Assembly (NCBI GenBank): GCA_937902985.1 | Contig: CALFNG010000053.1 | Span: 1-37,874, forward strand | Length of the DNA stretch: 37,874 nt | Source: an uncultured Myxococcales bacterium | Lineage (GTDB): Bacteria > Myxococcota_A > Polyangia > Polyangiales > Polyangiaceae | Reading direction: 5' to 3' | Part shown: positions 16,315 through 24,823 of the stretch, in pieces | How positions within the stretch are numbered: position 1 is the stretch's first letter | Layout: each line of letters starts with the position of its first letter | Translations under genes and position numbers: made by a program | The notes under the pieces: model-generated | Database searches by the model: none | Told to the model about the DNA's origin: nothing | What the model saw: the letters and a program-made list of their open reading frames with translations, nothing else

Positions 16315-16904
16315 GGCTTGTCCTCGCGGGTCGCGCGCTCGAGGGCCGCGTGGAGCTCACGTCGCGCATGGAGAAGGCGCGTCCGCACGGTGGCCGCCGG
16401 GATCTCGAGCGCCTTGGCTGCCTCCTCCGAGGAGAGCCCCTCGAGCTCGAGGAGCACGAAGATCGCGCGCTTCTTCTCGCTCAGGCCCGCCAGGGCGCGC
16501 TCGAAGATCGCGGCATCTTCGTGGTGGCTCGCCCTTCGCTCGGGGTCGCTCCCGGCCCGGGCCGTCACGACCTGCGCGAGCGTCTGCAGCATGCGCCGGA
16601 ATCGGCTCGCCCCTCGGCCATGGCGCAGGGCGTGACGGACGGCGATGCCATAGAGCCAGCCGGCGCACTCGGCGCGCCCGTCGTACGACGGGGCGATGCG
16701 GGGCAGGTTCATGAACGTCGTGTGAACGACGTCTTCGACGTCGGCGGAGTCGCCGAGCGTCCGGCGGACGGCGCGCCAGACGTCGTCGGCGTAGCGATCG
16801 TAGAGGTCTCCGAGGCAGACGAGATCGCCCTCGGCGATGCCGCGGATCAACTCGGGATCGGTGCGCGTCACGCGATCGCGGGGCCGTGTTCGCAAGGACG
16901 TCAC
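16311..16904 (-). CDS. ECF-type sigma-70 family sigma factor (module A)
   Basis: A 197-residue sigma factor with region 2 at about 25-95 (GDLYDRYADDVWRAV, DVEDVVHTTFMNL) and region 4 at about 135-190 (LSEKKRAIFVLLELEGLSSEEAA, PAATVRTRLLHARREL). It directs RNA polymerase to a small set of promoters. The start is taken as the GTG at 16904 because it overlaps the upstream stop as GTGA and gives a normal ECF length; the frame stays open further upstream but reads out of frame through the barrel gene. Its own stop overlaps the anti-sigma start, also as GTGA. No matching promoter motif was identified by eye. Confidence 0.92.
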   Translation of the reverse strand: MTSLRTRPRDRVTRTDPELIRGIAEGDLVCLGDLYDRYADDVWRAVRRTLGDSADVEDVVHTTFMNLPRIAPSYDGRAECAGWLYGIAVRHALRHGRGASRFRRMLQTLAQVVTARAGSDPERRASHHEDAAIFERALAGLSEKKRAIFVLLELEGLSSEEAAKALEIPAATVRTRLLHARRELHAALERATREDKP

Positions 16905-17893
16905 AGCACGGCCCCCGATGCGCCGACACGCAGCCCCGCCGTCCACGCGGGAAAGGCCGGGAGAGGGTCGACGCGGACGGCGCTTACAAGCGCATCGGGA
17001 ACGAGGTCGGTATCGGCCGTGAGGGTGAAGCGCCACGTTCGCGCGAGGCGCGCGCTCAACCGCGCCGAGACCCCGATCCTGAGCTCGACGTCGTTCGCGC
17101 GAACGTGCCCGGGGCCATCTCTTCCGATGCGCATGGTGACGATCGTCGGGGCGGCGGCGATGTCGAGCCAGCACGGACCGAGCGAGAACGTGTGGCCCAC
17201 GCCGAAGCTGATCGCGCTCTCCCGGTAGGCGTCCGCGTCGAAGCCTTCGCTCGCGACGAAGCCGACGGACACGTTCCGGAACGATGCGAACAGGAGCAAC
17301 TCGTCGACGCGGAGGTCTGCGCGCGCCTCGAGGTCGAGCATCGAGACGCTGCTCGGGACCCCGAACCGACCGCCGAGGGCGAGCCCGAGCCAGACTTCTG
17401 TGGAGTGAGCCGCGACGGTGGAAGGGGCCGGGGCGGGCGCGGCGGGCGCCGACGCAGGAAGGGTTCGCACGGCACTCGCCGGAGGCGGAGCGGCGTTGCC
17501 GCCCGGTGCGGGAGCGGGCGCGCCTGCGGGCGGCTCGCCGGGGATCGAAATGGCGAGCCCGAGCGCGATGGGGACCAGCAGGGACGGCCGGGCGACGCGG
17601 CGCTCCGCGCGCCGACCGTCGTCGGCCACGGCCACGAGGCGCATCTCGCCGTCGACCGGTTCGAGGGTGAGCGTGAGGGGGTGGCAGTGGGTCGACCCGA
17701 GCGCGGCGAGCTGCTCGGTGAGGTCGTGAAGGGCGCTGCTCCAGGCCGGCGGCAGATCGGGCGCGGCGGTGACGCGGGCGCACTCGTCGTCGGCCCGGGC
17801 GACGCACGGCGCGCCGGCCAGAAGCGCGAACGACGTCGTTCCTCCGCAGATGCAACGCGTCAAGGCGTCACCCACGCGACCGCGAAGCATCAT
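16901..17893 (-). CDS. Secreted protein with Pro/Ala linker and C-terminal beta-barrel-like domain (module A)
   Basis: First gene of the barrel/sigma/FecR set. The 330-residue product has a signal peptide ending near CVARADDEC, a periplasmic domain with Cys residues (about 35-120, including LTLTLEPVDGEMRLVAVADDGR), an Ala/Pro-rich linker (about 122-160) and about 165 residues of alternating strands (VWLGLALGGRFG through AWTAGLRVGASGAVL) that look like a small outer-membrane barrel. The same layout, length and C-terminal PAFPAWTAGL-type ending occur in the module B gene at 25131-26135 (PALPAWSAGL), so they are paralogues. It may be a surface sensor or a target of the sigma system; function is unproved. 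Two Met codons at the start leave a one-residue uncertainty. Confidence 0.75.
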   Translation of the reverse strand: MMLRGRVGDALTRCICGGTTSFALLAGAPCVARADDECARVTAAPDLPPAWSSALHDLTEQLAALGSTHCHPLTLTLEPVDGEMRLVAVADDGRRAERRVARPSLLVPIALGLAISIPGEPPAGAPAPAPGGNAAPPPASAVRTLPASAPAAPAPAPSTVAAHSTEVWLGLALGGRFGVPSSVSMLDLEARADLRVDELLLFASFRNVSVGFVASEGFDADAYRESAISFGVGHTFSLGPCWLDIAAAPTIVTMRIGRDGPGHVRANDVELRIGVSARLSARLARTWRFTLTADTDLVPDALVSAVRVDPLPAFPAWTAGLRVGASGAVL

Positions 17894-18077
17894 GGCTCAC
17901 ACCCCAGTTCCCCGGAGCGCCTCGACGCGTTCAAGCGATTACGTGACAAGAGGCGTGCATCCCGTGGCGTCGAGGGCGGCTCCAATGTCTCTCTTCCCGC
18001 GACGACCGGGGGCCCTGGAAACGGCGACGGCGGGGCGTGCCATCCTACACGGCCTCTCGCGCAGTCGCTCGGTTTGG

Positions 18078-18527
18078 CTAGAACATCAACCCGTCGGATA
18101 CGTAGATCCCCAGGGGAAAGCCCTGGTTCGCCGATTCCGCGTCCGGCGAGTACGCGACCTCGACGCGAAAGATCGCGGCCTCACCCCACTGCATGAAGAT
18201 GGCGCCCCCCCACGCCTCCGTAGACGCCTTCGTAGAGCGGCTGGCCGCCCGGCTCGCGTCGCGCGAGATCCTCGGAGAGCCTCGAGTCGGCGGCGCGGGT
18301 CGAGCGAGTGCGCTGGGGGGTGGCTGCCCGTCGTCGGCCTCAGCAGGAGGGGCCGCGGCTACGAAAACTGCCGCTGAGCCGATGCAGACCCGCCCCGCGC
18401 GCGACGTGATATGAACGATTCGCGTCAGCGCGGAGAAGAAGCGTTGCAAGTGTCGCCTCCCTGACAACTTTTCGACACTTCTAGCCGGCTTGATGCTCGT
18501 CGCGCGCCCGATCATGAACTCGAACAA
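18078..18527 (-). pseudogene. Decayed outer-membrane protein gene with paired frame changes
   Basis: The open frame codes for a signal-peptide-like stretch (SAAVFVAAAPPAEADD) and a convincing C-terminal end of a barrel protein (FRVEVAYSPDAESANQ, then GFPLGIYVSDGLMF with terminal Phe). The middle, however, makes sense only in another frame, which reads LSEDLARREPGGQPLYEGV then YGGVGG with strong G/C third positions. The frame appears to be left at a six-C run (about 18340-18350) and regained at a seven-G run (about 18207-18213, minus strand). This is either two old compensating indels in a remnant or two assembly errors in homopolymers. The ending resembles the last strands of surface-antigen/BamA-like barrels. 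The rest of the ancestral barrel is missing, so it is called a remnant. Confidence 0.5.
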
Positions 18528-18593
18528 TCGATCGGCTCCCTACTGCGGTCTCAACCAGTTCTCCACGACGGCCCACATCGTTTCGAGGTTCGG

Positions 18594-19145
18594 GTGACGC
18601 TGCAGTCCTTCTTGCTTCGTCTCTTGCCGTTGCCCCAGCCGGGGAGGGTGCTCGCCGATGGAGAGTGGCGCACGCTCGCTCGAATCGCGGAGGCGCTCTT
18701 GCCGACCGTCGCGTGCGGCGTCGCGTGCGGCGCCCCGTCCGGCGTCTCGGGTAGCGTCCCGCCCACGGTCTTGCCCGGTCCGTCGAGGGAGGGCGGCTTG
18801 TCGCCCGAAGACGTGGCCGACAACGTCGAGAGGTTTCTCATCCGCGGCCGCTCGAAGCGCGCGTGGCGCGTCCGCGGGTTGCTCCAGCTCGTCGAGTGGA
18901 CGCCGCTGCTCCGCGGGGAGAGGCCTCTCTCGCGCATGACCCTTGACCGGCGCAGGCGTCTCGTCGAAGCTCGGTACATCGACGGTCGTGGCGTCTGGGG
19001 CATCTGCGCGAAGGTCCGGTACCTCGTGCTCATGGGCGCCTACGGCGACGCGCGGCTGCACGCCACGATGAGCTACGTGCCGGTCTCGCAACGCGTGCGC
19101 TTCGCCCAGGCAAGACCTAACGGAGCCCAGGCGGTGGCGCCGTGA
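18594..19145 (+). CDS. Gluconate 2-dehydrogenase subunit 3-like small protein
   Basis: A 183-residue protein directly ahead of, and overlapping, the GMC oxidoreductase gene. The segment EWRTLARIAEALLP near residues 20-35 is typical of the gluconate 2-dehydrogenase subunit 3 group, small partners of GMC flavoenzymes. The C-terminal half is helical and basic (MTLDRRRRLVEARY, YLVLMGAYGD). No twin-Arg signal is seen at the start, unlike many subunit 3 proteins, so the complex is probably cytoplasmic. The GTG start at 18594 has GAGG about 6 bases upstream. Its stop overlaps the next start as GTGA. Expected role: chaperone or electron-transfer subunit for the oxidoreductase. Confidence 0.75.
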   Translation: MTLQSFLLRLLPLPQPGRVLADGEWRTLARIAEALLPTVACGVACGAPSGVSGSVPPTVLPGPSREGGLSPEDVADNVERFLIRGRSKRAWRVRGLLQLVEWTPLLRGERPLSRMTLDRRRRLVEARYIDGRGVWGICAKVRYLVLMGAYGDARLHATMSYVPVSQRVRFAQARPNGAQAVAP

Positions 19146-20578
19146 CGTCCGAGACCTGCGACGTCTGCGTCATCGGCTCCGGCGCGGGCGGCAGCGTGAT
19201 CGCCTGCCGGGCAGCGCAGGCGGGGCGCTCGGTCGTCGTCATCGAGCGCGGGCCGTACCTGCGCGCCGCGCAGATGAACGACAGCGAGATCGAGATGATC
19301 CCGCGGCTCTACAAGGACGGGGGCCTCCACATGAACTCGGGCCTCGACATGTTCATCTTGCAGGGAACGTGCGTCGGGGGCTCGACGACGCTGTCGAACA
19401 TGGTGATGATGCGCGCGCCGGAGGCCGTCTTGCCGGCCTGGCGCAGCTTCGGCGCCGAGCTCGACCCCGCGGCCATGGCGCGATCGTACGACACGATCGA
19501 GCGCGAGCTCGGGACCGCCGAGTCGGATCCCACGACTCACTCGGGCAGCACGCGACGCTTCGTCGCCGGGGCGCGCTCGCTCGGCCTCTCGCCCCGGCGG
19601 ATGCGAAAGGCGCTCGGCGCCTGCCGCGGGTGCGGCAACTGCAACATCGGGTGCGCCTTCGACACCAAGCGAAGCGCCCTCGCGACCTACGTCCCGTGGG
19701 CCGAGCGCCACGGCGCCCGGATCCTGGCCGACACCGAGGTCGACCGCATCGAGATACGCCGGGGCCGCGCCGCCGCGGTGCACGTCCGCACCGGACACGG
19801 GGGCGAGCGCTCGCGGATCGTGGCCAAGCAGTTCGTCGTCGCGGGCGGCGCGATCAACTCGAGCGCGCTCCTCCTGCGGAGCGGCATCCGCAAGAACGTC
19901 GGCTCGCGCGTCTCGTTCAACGCCGGGTCGATGATGGTCGCGGAGTTCGACGAGCCCCTCGATGGCTACGACGCAGACCAGATGACCTGGTTCCTCCCCG
20001 GCGACGGCTTCATCATCGAGCCGACCCACAACCCCCTGATGAGCGCGGCCCTGACGACGCCGGGGTGGCTCGACGAGCACGAGCGGCTCATGCGCCGGCA
20101 GCGGCACCTCGCGTACGCGGGCTCGCTCATCTCGACGGGGCCGACGGGCCGCGTGGTGCAGAGCCCCTTCTGGGGTCACGAGGAGACGCGGTTCCGGGCG
20201 TCGCCCGACGACGTGGCCGCCCTGCGGCGCGGGCTCAAGGTGATCTCCGAAGTCTTCTTCGCAGCCGGGGCCCGGCGCCTCATCTTGCCGACGCACCGCT
20301 TTCGTACCATCGAATCCGCGAGCGCGATCGATACGATCGACGAGCACGTGGTCTCGACCCGGCACTTCTCGTTCGGCTCGGCCCACCCCCAGGGAGGCAA
20401 CGCGATGTCGTCCGACGCGAGCGTCGGCGTCGTCGGGTCCGACTTCGCGGTGCACGGGCTCGAGAACCTCTTCGTGTGCGACGCCAGCATCTTTCCGAGC
20501 TCGGTCACGGTGAACCCCATTTCGACCGTGATGGCGATCGCCGACTACGCCGCGCCGAGGATCCTGGCCCGGGCATGA
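19142..20578 (+). CDS. GMC family FAD-dependent oxidoreductase
   Basis: A 478-residue flavoenzyme. The FAD-binding loop VIGSGAGGSVIA is near residues 10-21 and the second GMC block is at LQGTCVGGSTTLSN. A cluster Cys161-x2-Cys164-x2-Cys167-x3-Cys171 (CRGCGNCNIGC) could ligate an iron-sulfur cluster or form a structural knot, as in cholesterol-oxidase-like GMC enzymes. The active-site His415 (AHPQGGNAM) and Asn458 (VTVNPIST) are present. It should oxidise an alcohol to a carbonyl. With inositol-phosphate synthase and an aminotransferase in the same operon, a cyclitol hydroxyl is the suggested substrate (inference). It overlaps both neighbours by 4 bases (GTGA and ATGA). Confidence 0.92.
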   Translation: MTSETCDVCVIGSGAGGSVIACRAAQAGRSVVVIERGPYLRAAQMNDSEIEMIPRLYKDGGLHMNSGLDMFILQGTCVGGSTTLSNMVMMRAPEAVLPAWRSFGAELDPAAMARSYDTIERELGTAESDPTTHSGSTRRFVAGARSLGLSPRRMRKALGACRGCGNCNIGCAFDTKRSALATYVPWAERHGARILADTEVDRIEIRRGRAAAVHVRTGHGGERSRIVAKQFVVAGGAINSSALLLRSGIRKNVGSRVSFNAGSMMVAEFDEPLDGYDADQMTWFLPGDGFIIEPTHNPLMSAALTTPGWLDEHERLMRRQRHLAYAGSLISTGPTGRVVQSPFWGHEETRFRASPDDVAALRRGLKVISEVFFAAGARRLILPTHRFRTIESASAIDTIDEHVVSTRHFSFGSAHPQGGNAMSSDASVGVVGSDFAVHGLENLFVCDASIFPSSVTVNPISTVMAIADYAAPRILARA

Positions 20579-22185
20579 CTGACCGCACCCTCGTTCGTTC
20601 CCCGTACCCGCGCGCCTTCGGTCTCGCGGTGGGCGCCCTCGCGCACGTCCGCGTCGGCCACTGGGACGGCGCGCTCCGCCGCGTCAAGGAGGTGCAGGAG
20701 GCGACCCTCGGCGCGCTGCTGCGCCACGCGCGCGGCACCGAGTTCGGCCGGATGCATGACTTCGACGGCGTTCGCGACCACGACGGCTTCGTCCGCCGGG
20801 TCCCCATCGGCGACTACGATACCTTCTCGGCGGGCATCGACCGCATGCGGAAGGGCGAGCGCAACGTGCTCGTCCCCGAGGTCGTACGCTATTTCGGCAA
20901 CTCATCGGGCAGCTCGAACCACGGGAAGTCCAAGTTCTTGCCCATCACCGACCGGCAGATCCGCTTCCAGCAGCGGGCGGGCGCCGACACCGTGATGCGC
21001 TACCTGCAGCGCTCGGGCGATCGCGATCTCTTCTCGGGCTTCACCCTGGGCCTGTTCCCGCCCACGACGATGAAGCCCGAAGGGACTTCGTTCGTGACGT
21101 CGAACCCGGCGCTGATGGCCACGAAGATGCCTCGCGTCACGCGCCCGGTGTACCTGCCCGAAGACGACGTGCGCGCCGTCGCCGATTACGACGCGAAGCT
21201 CGGCATGATGGCCGAGCGCTACCTCGACCACGACGTCCGCGCGGCCACGGGCACCACCTGCTGGTTCACGCTCCTGTTCGAGAAGGTGCTCGCGACCGCC
21301 AAGCGACAGGGCCGCGCCGCCCGCACGATCGCGGAGATCTGGCCGAACCTCCGGGTGCTCTTCGGCGGGGGCGTGACCGCTGCGCCTTACCTCCCCGTCA
21401 TCCGCAGGCTGGTCGGGCGCGACGACGTGACGCTCGTCGACACCTACAACGCGACCGAGGGGGGCGTCTACGCGGCGTCCGACTTCTCGGGCGCGCCCGG
21501 CATGCTCGTGCTCCCGCACCGGGGGGTCTTCTTCGAGTTCGTCCCCCTCGAATCCCGCGAGGAGGCGAGCCCGGCGCGCGTGCCGCTCTGGAGCGTGGAG
21601 CGCGAACGCCCTTATTCCATCGTCGTGACCACGGCGTCCGGCCTGTATGCCTACGAGCTGGGCGACATCGTCCGCTTCTCTTCGGTGGCTCCGCCGCGCA
21701 TCGAGTTCGTCGGGCGGCTCGGCGGCTGCCTCTCGGTCACGCAGGAGCTGACGACGCATGTCGACATCGAGCGCGCCGTGGCCAGCGCGGCGCGCTCGTG
21801 CGCGTGCACGACCGTCGATTTTGGCGCCGCGGCAGACGTCGGCGTCGAGGGCTCGGCGAAGTCGCGTTACGCGCTCTTCGTCGAGTTTCAGAAGGGCGCC
21901 GAGCCCGTCGACCTCGGGGCCTTCGCCGACGCGTTCGACGCTGGGCTGTGCGAACAGAACCGCGTCTACCGCGAGCACCGGCGAGGGGTCGTCGCGCTGC
22001 TGCCAGCGCTCGTCGTCCCCCTCGCGAGCGGGGGCGCGCGCCGGTTCCTCGAGGTGGTCACGCGAGGCAACGTGCAGGGCAAGTTCCCTCGCATCGTCGA
22101 CGATACGCAGAAGCAGCTGCTCTGGGAGCACGCGGCAGCGCCGCGGGCCGGCCAGGGAGCTCCACTCAGTCAGGAGCCGTCATGA
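20575..22185 (+). CDS. GH3-family acyl-acid amido synthetase
   Basis: A 536-residue adenylate-forming enzyme of the GH3 family, best known from plants where it joins jasmonate or auxin to amino acids. ATP-binding motifs are visible: SSGSSNHGKSK (110-120, including Lys118 and Lys120), YNATEGG (291-297) and YELGDIVRF (360-368), followed by a hinge and C-terminal domain. It should activate a carboxylic acid with ATP and form an amide with an amine. In this operon the amine could be the amino group installed by the aminotransferase; the acid is unknown. The ATG at 20575 overlaps the oxidoreductase stop, and its own stop overlaps the next ATG. Open frame upstream of 20575 is not homologous and is ignored. 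Confidence 0.9.
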   Translation: MTDRTLVRSPYPRAFGLAVGALAHVRVGHWDGALRRVKEVQEATLGALLRHARGTEFGRMHDFDGVRDHDGFVRRVPIGDYDTFSAGIDRMRKGERNVLVPEVVRYFGNSSGSSNHGKSKFLPITDRQIRFQQRAGADTVMRYLQRSGDRDLFSGFTLGLFPPTTMKPEGTSFVTSNPALMATKMPRVTRPVYLPEDDVRAVADYDAKLGMMAERYLDHDVRAATGTTCWFTLLFEKVLATAKRQGRAARTIAEIWPNLRVLFGGGVTAAPYLPVIRRLVGRDDVTLVDTYNATEGGVYAASDFSGAPGMLVLPHRGVFFEFVPLESREEASPARVPLWSVERERPYSIVVTTASGLYAYELGDIVRFSSVAPPRIEFVGRLGGCLSVTQELTTHVDIERAVASAARSCACTTVDFGAAADVGVEGSAKSRYALFVEFQKGAEPVDLGAFADAFDAGLCEQNRVYREHRRGVVALLPALVVPLASGGARRFLEVVTRGNVQGKFPRIVDDTQKQLLWEHAAAPRAGQGAPLSQEPS

Positions 22186-23447
22186 ATCGGATCGGAGTCG
22201 CGATCGTAGGCATCAACGGGGCGGTCGCGTCGACGCTCGTCGCGGGGGTGGAGCTCATGAAGCGCGGCCTGGCGCCGCGGATCGGAATGGTCACGGAGCG
22301 AACGGACGCGTGCATCGCCGACGCGATCACCGACCTGCTCGACTTCGCGCCGCTCGAGGGTCTCGTCTTCGGGGGATGGGACCTGCAGTTCGCGGATTGC
22401 TACCAGGGCGCGCTGCATCACCGCGTCTTCCAGCCCCACGTGCTCGAGGGCGTCCGCGCGGAGCTCGAGCGCCTCCGCCCCTGGCCGGCGGTCTTCGCGA
22501 ACGCCTACGTCGCGAACATCACCGGCGACAATGTCGTGCGCGCGCGGACCCACCGCGAACAGATCGCGGCCATCAAGCACGATCTCGAGGCCTTCAAGCG
22601 CGACAACGGGCTCGACCGCCTCGTGATGGTCAACCTCGCATCGACCGAGGGCTTCCTCGATGTGCAGCCCGTGCACCAGGACCTGCGCGCGTTCGAGGCC
22701 GGGCTCGACGCGAGCGACCCGGCGATCACCCCCGCGATGCGGTACTTCTACGCGGCGAACGAGCTGCAGGTCCCCTACTGCAATTTCACGCCCAGCTTGA
22801 CCAACGTTCCCGCCCTCGACACGCACGCGAACGAGATGGCCAACCCGTTCGCGGGCATGGACGGCAAGACGGGTCAGACGCTGCTGAAGACGGCGCTGGC
22901 CGCGATGTTCCGCCTGCGTCGGTTGTTCATCGAAGGCTGGTACTCGACGAACTTCCTCGGCAACGGCGACGGCAAGGTGCTCGACGCGCCCTCGTCGAAC
23001 AAGACCAAGGTGCTGAGCAAGTCGGCCGTTCTCGACTCGATCGTGGGCTACCGCGTCGAGAACCACCAAGTGCACATTCACTACTACAAGCCACGCGGCG
23101 ATTCGAAGGAGGCCTGGGACAACATCGACATCGTCGGCTTCGCGGGCATTCCCATGCAGATCAAGGTGAACTTCCTCTGCCAGGATTCCGCGCTCGCCGC
23201 GCCGCTCGTCGTCGACCTGGTCCGGCTCCTCGACGTGGCTCGCCGCTGCGGAGAGCGCGGCATCCAGCGGCAGCTGTCTATGTTCTTCAAGGCCCCCTAC
23301 ACGCAGGCCGGCGAGAGCGCGGTTCACGATCTCTTCAAGCAGGAGAAGCTCTTGCTCGAGTGGGCGCGCGCGCACGCGACGACCTCGATCGGGAAGGCCG
23401 TGCCCCGGACGAACGGCGCGGCGACGCACGTCGAGCCTTCGCCGTGA
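22182..23447 (+). CDS. ino1: myo-Inositol-1-phosphate synthase
   Basis: A 421-residue enzyme expected to convert glucose 6-phosphate to inositol 1-phosphate with NAD. The NAD fold starts at VAIVGINGAVAST. Family landmarks follow: MVNLASTEGF, DGKTGQTLLK (about 227-236, with Lys229), FLGNGDGK, the SNKTKVLSKS lysine cluster (Lys274, Lys276, Lys280), GDSKEAWD (Lys309) and CQDSALAAPLVVDLV (333-347). These match the catalytic lysines and nucleotide contacts of known synthases. A good AGGAG lies before the ATG, which overlaps the GH3 stop. It supplies a cyclitol skeleton, placing the operon in cyclitol or phosphoinositide metabolism. No inositol monophosphatase gene is adjacent. Confidence 0.92.
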   Translation: MNRIGVAIVGINGAVASTLVAGVELMKRGLAPRIGMVTERTDACIADAITDLLDFAPLEGLVFGGWDLQFADCYQGALHHRVFQPHVLEGVRAELERLRPWPAVFANAYVANITGDNVVRARTHREQIAAIKHDLEAFKRDNGLDRLVMVNLASTEGFLDVQPVHQDLRAFEAGLDASDPAITPAMRYFYAANELQVPYCNFTPSLTNVPALDTHANEMANPFAGMDGKTGQTLLKTALAAMFRLRRLFIEGWYSTNFLGNGDGKVLDAPSSNKTKVLSKSAVLDSIVGYRVENHQVHIHYYKPRGDSKEAWDNIDIVGFAGIPMQIKVNFLCQDSALAAPLVVDLVRLLDVARRCGERGIQRQLSMFFKAPYTQAGESAVHDLFKQEKLLLEWARAHATTSIGKAVPRTNGAATHVEPSP

Positions 23448-24823
23448 ATGCGTCGAGGGCGGCGGCCCGCAGCGCCGACCTCGCGCTCTTCGGCGCGACG
23501 CCGGTGCTGCCACGGGGTCCGGCCGGGGACCCGCACGGCACCTGGCCCATCGTCACCGACGACGAGCGCCGCGCCGTCGCGCGCGTGCTCGACCGGGGCA
23601 TCCTCTCCGGCGCGCAGGCGCCGGAGGCGACGGCCCTCGAAGAGGAGTTCGCGCGCTACGTCGGCGCTCGCTATTGCCTCCTCACGCACTGCGGGACGAG
23701 CGCGCTCTCGATCGCGCTCGCCGCGACGGGCGTGCGCGCCGGCGACGAGGTCATCGTGCCGGCGTACAGCTTCGTGGCCACGCCGCTGGCGGTCTTGCAC
23801 GTCGGGGCCATACCGGTCTTCGTCGACATCGACGACGCGACGGGGTGCCTCGATCCGGCGGCCATCGACGGGGCCGTCACCGCCCACACGCGGGCGATCC
23901 TCCCGGTCCACATGCATGGATGTGCAGCCGACATGGCCGCGATCGTCGCCTGCGCGCGACGTCACTCCTTGCGGATCGTCGAGGACGCGGCGCAGGCTCA
24001 CGGCGCGACGTGCGAAGGTCGCCGTGTGGGCGCGCTCGGCGACGCGGGCGGCTTCTCGCTCCAGTCGAGCAAGAACCTCCCGGCAGGCGAAGGGGGACTC
24101 TTCGTCACGAACGACGGAGCCGTCGCCAGCGAGGCCAACTCGCTCCGCAACTTCGGGCAAGACGTCTGGCTCGCCGAGGCGGCAGGATGCGACGCCGCGC
24201 GCCCCCTCGACGGCGCCCGCGTCCTCGACTCGAAGCGCATCGGGTCGATGTACCGGGGGAACGAGCTGGCGGCCGCCTTCGCGCGCGCCCAGCTCGCGCG
24301 CCTCCCGGAGCTCACCGAGCGATGTCAGCGCAACGCCGAGCGGCTCGCTCGCGCCCTCGGCGAGTTGCCCGGGGTCGACCCTCCGCGAGCGGTGCCTGGA
24401 CGGACGTCAGTTCACCACAAGTTTCGAGTTCGCCTCGACCCCGAGCGCGCCGGTCTGGGGGTGACGCCCCGGCAGCTCCGCGACGCAACGATGCGCGCGC
24501 TGGTTGCCGAGGGGCTCGAGGTGGTGCTCTGGCAAGCCGCCCCTCTCCCGGCGCAGACGCTGTTCCGGCAGCGGGACGCGACGCTCGGGTTTCCACGGCC
24601 CCGCCCCGGGGGCACGGACCTCGCCGCCAACTACGAGCCTTCGCGTTATCCGAGGTCGCAGGCCCTCCTCGACGGCTCCTTCGTGCTCTTTTCGCAATCG
24701 TGCCCGCTCATCGCGCAGCCGGCCGCGGTCGTCGACCGCTATGCCGAGGCTTTCCAGCGGGTCTGGAACCATCGAGACGCGCTCGCCGCCTGGGCCGTGC
24801 GCCAGTCGGGCTCGATCGGGTGA
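23444..24823 (+). CDS. DegT/DnrJ/EryC1-type PLP aminotransferase
   Basis: A 459-residue sugar/cyclitol aminotransferase. Residues 48-70 (VLDRGILSGAQAPEATALE) form the usual entry motif, LTHCGTSALSIALAA the cofactor phosphate site, VEDAAQAHGA the PLP-ring Asp, and Lys210 in LQSSKNLPAGEGG is the Schiff-base lysine. FRNFGQ-like and MYRGNELAAAFA segments complete the family. It should transaminate a keto-sugar or keto-cyclitol, as in aminoglycoside and aminocyclitol routes (StsC-like). It starts with a GTG overlapping the inositol-phosphate-synthase stop (GTGA) and is the last gene of the operon. At 459 residues it is somewhat longer than the usual 370-420, with extra sequence in the C-terminal half (VLWQAAPLPAQTLFRQ region). 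Confidence 0.92.
   Translation: MNASRAAARSADLALFGATPVLPRGPAGDPHGTWPIVTDDERRAVARVLDRGILSGAQAPEATALEEEFARYVGARYCLLTHCGTSALSIALAATGVRAGDEVIVPAYSFVATPLAVLHVGAIPVFVDIDDATGCLDPAAIDGAVTAHTRAILPVHMHGCAADMAAIVACARRHSLRIVEDAAQAHGATCEGRRVGALGDAGGFSLQSSKNLPAGEGGLFVTNDGAVASEANSLRNFGQDVWLAEAAGCDAARPLDGARVLDSKRIGSMYRGNELAAAFARAQLARLPELTERCQRNAERLARALGELPGVDPPRAVPGRTSVHHKFRVRLDPERAGLGVTPRQLRDATMRALVAEGLEVVLWQAAPLPAQTLFRQRDATLGFPRPRPGGTDLAANYEPSRYPRSQALLDGSFVLFSQSCPLIAQPAAVVDRYAEAFQRVWNHRDALAAWAVRQSGSIG

Noticed and set aside
18540-19091. Minus-strand open frame opposite the subunit-3-like gene
   Set aside because: Composition looks like a shadow; the plus-strand gene overlaps and is coupled to the oxidoreductase gene.
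19369-20574. Upstream extension of the GH3 reading frame
   Set aside because: Overlaps the GMC oxidoreductase in another frame; homology and the ATGA overlap place the start at 20575.
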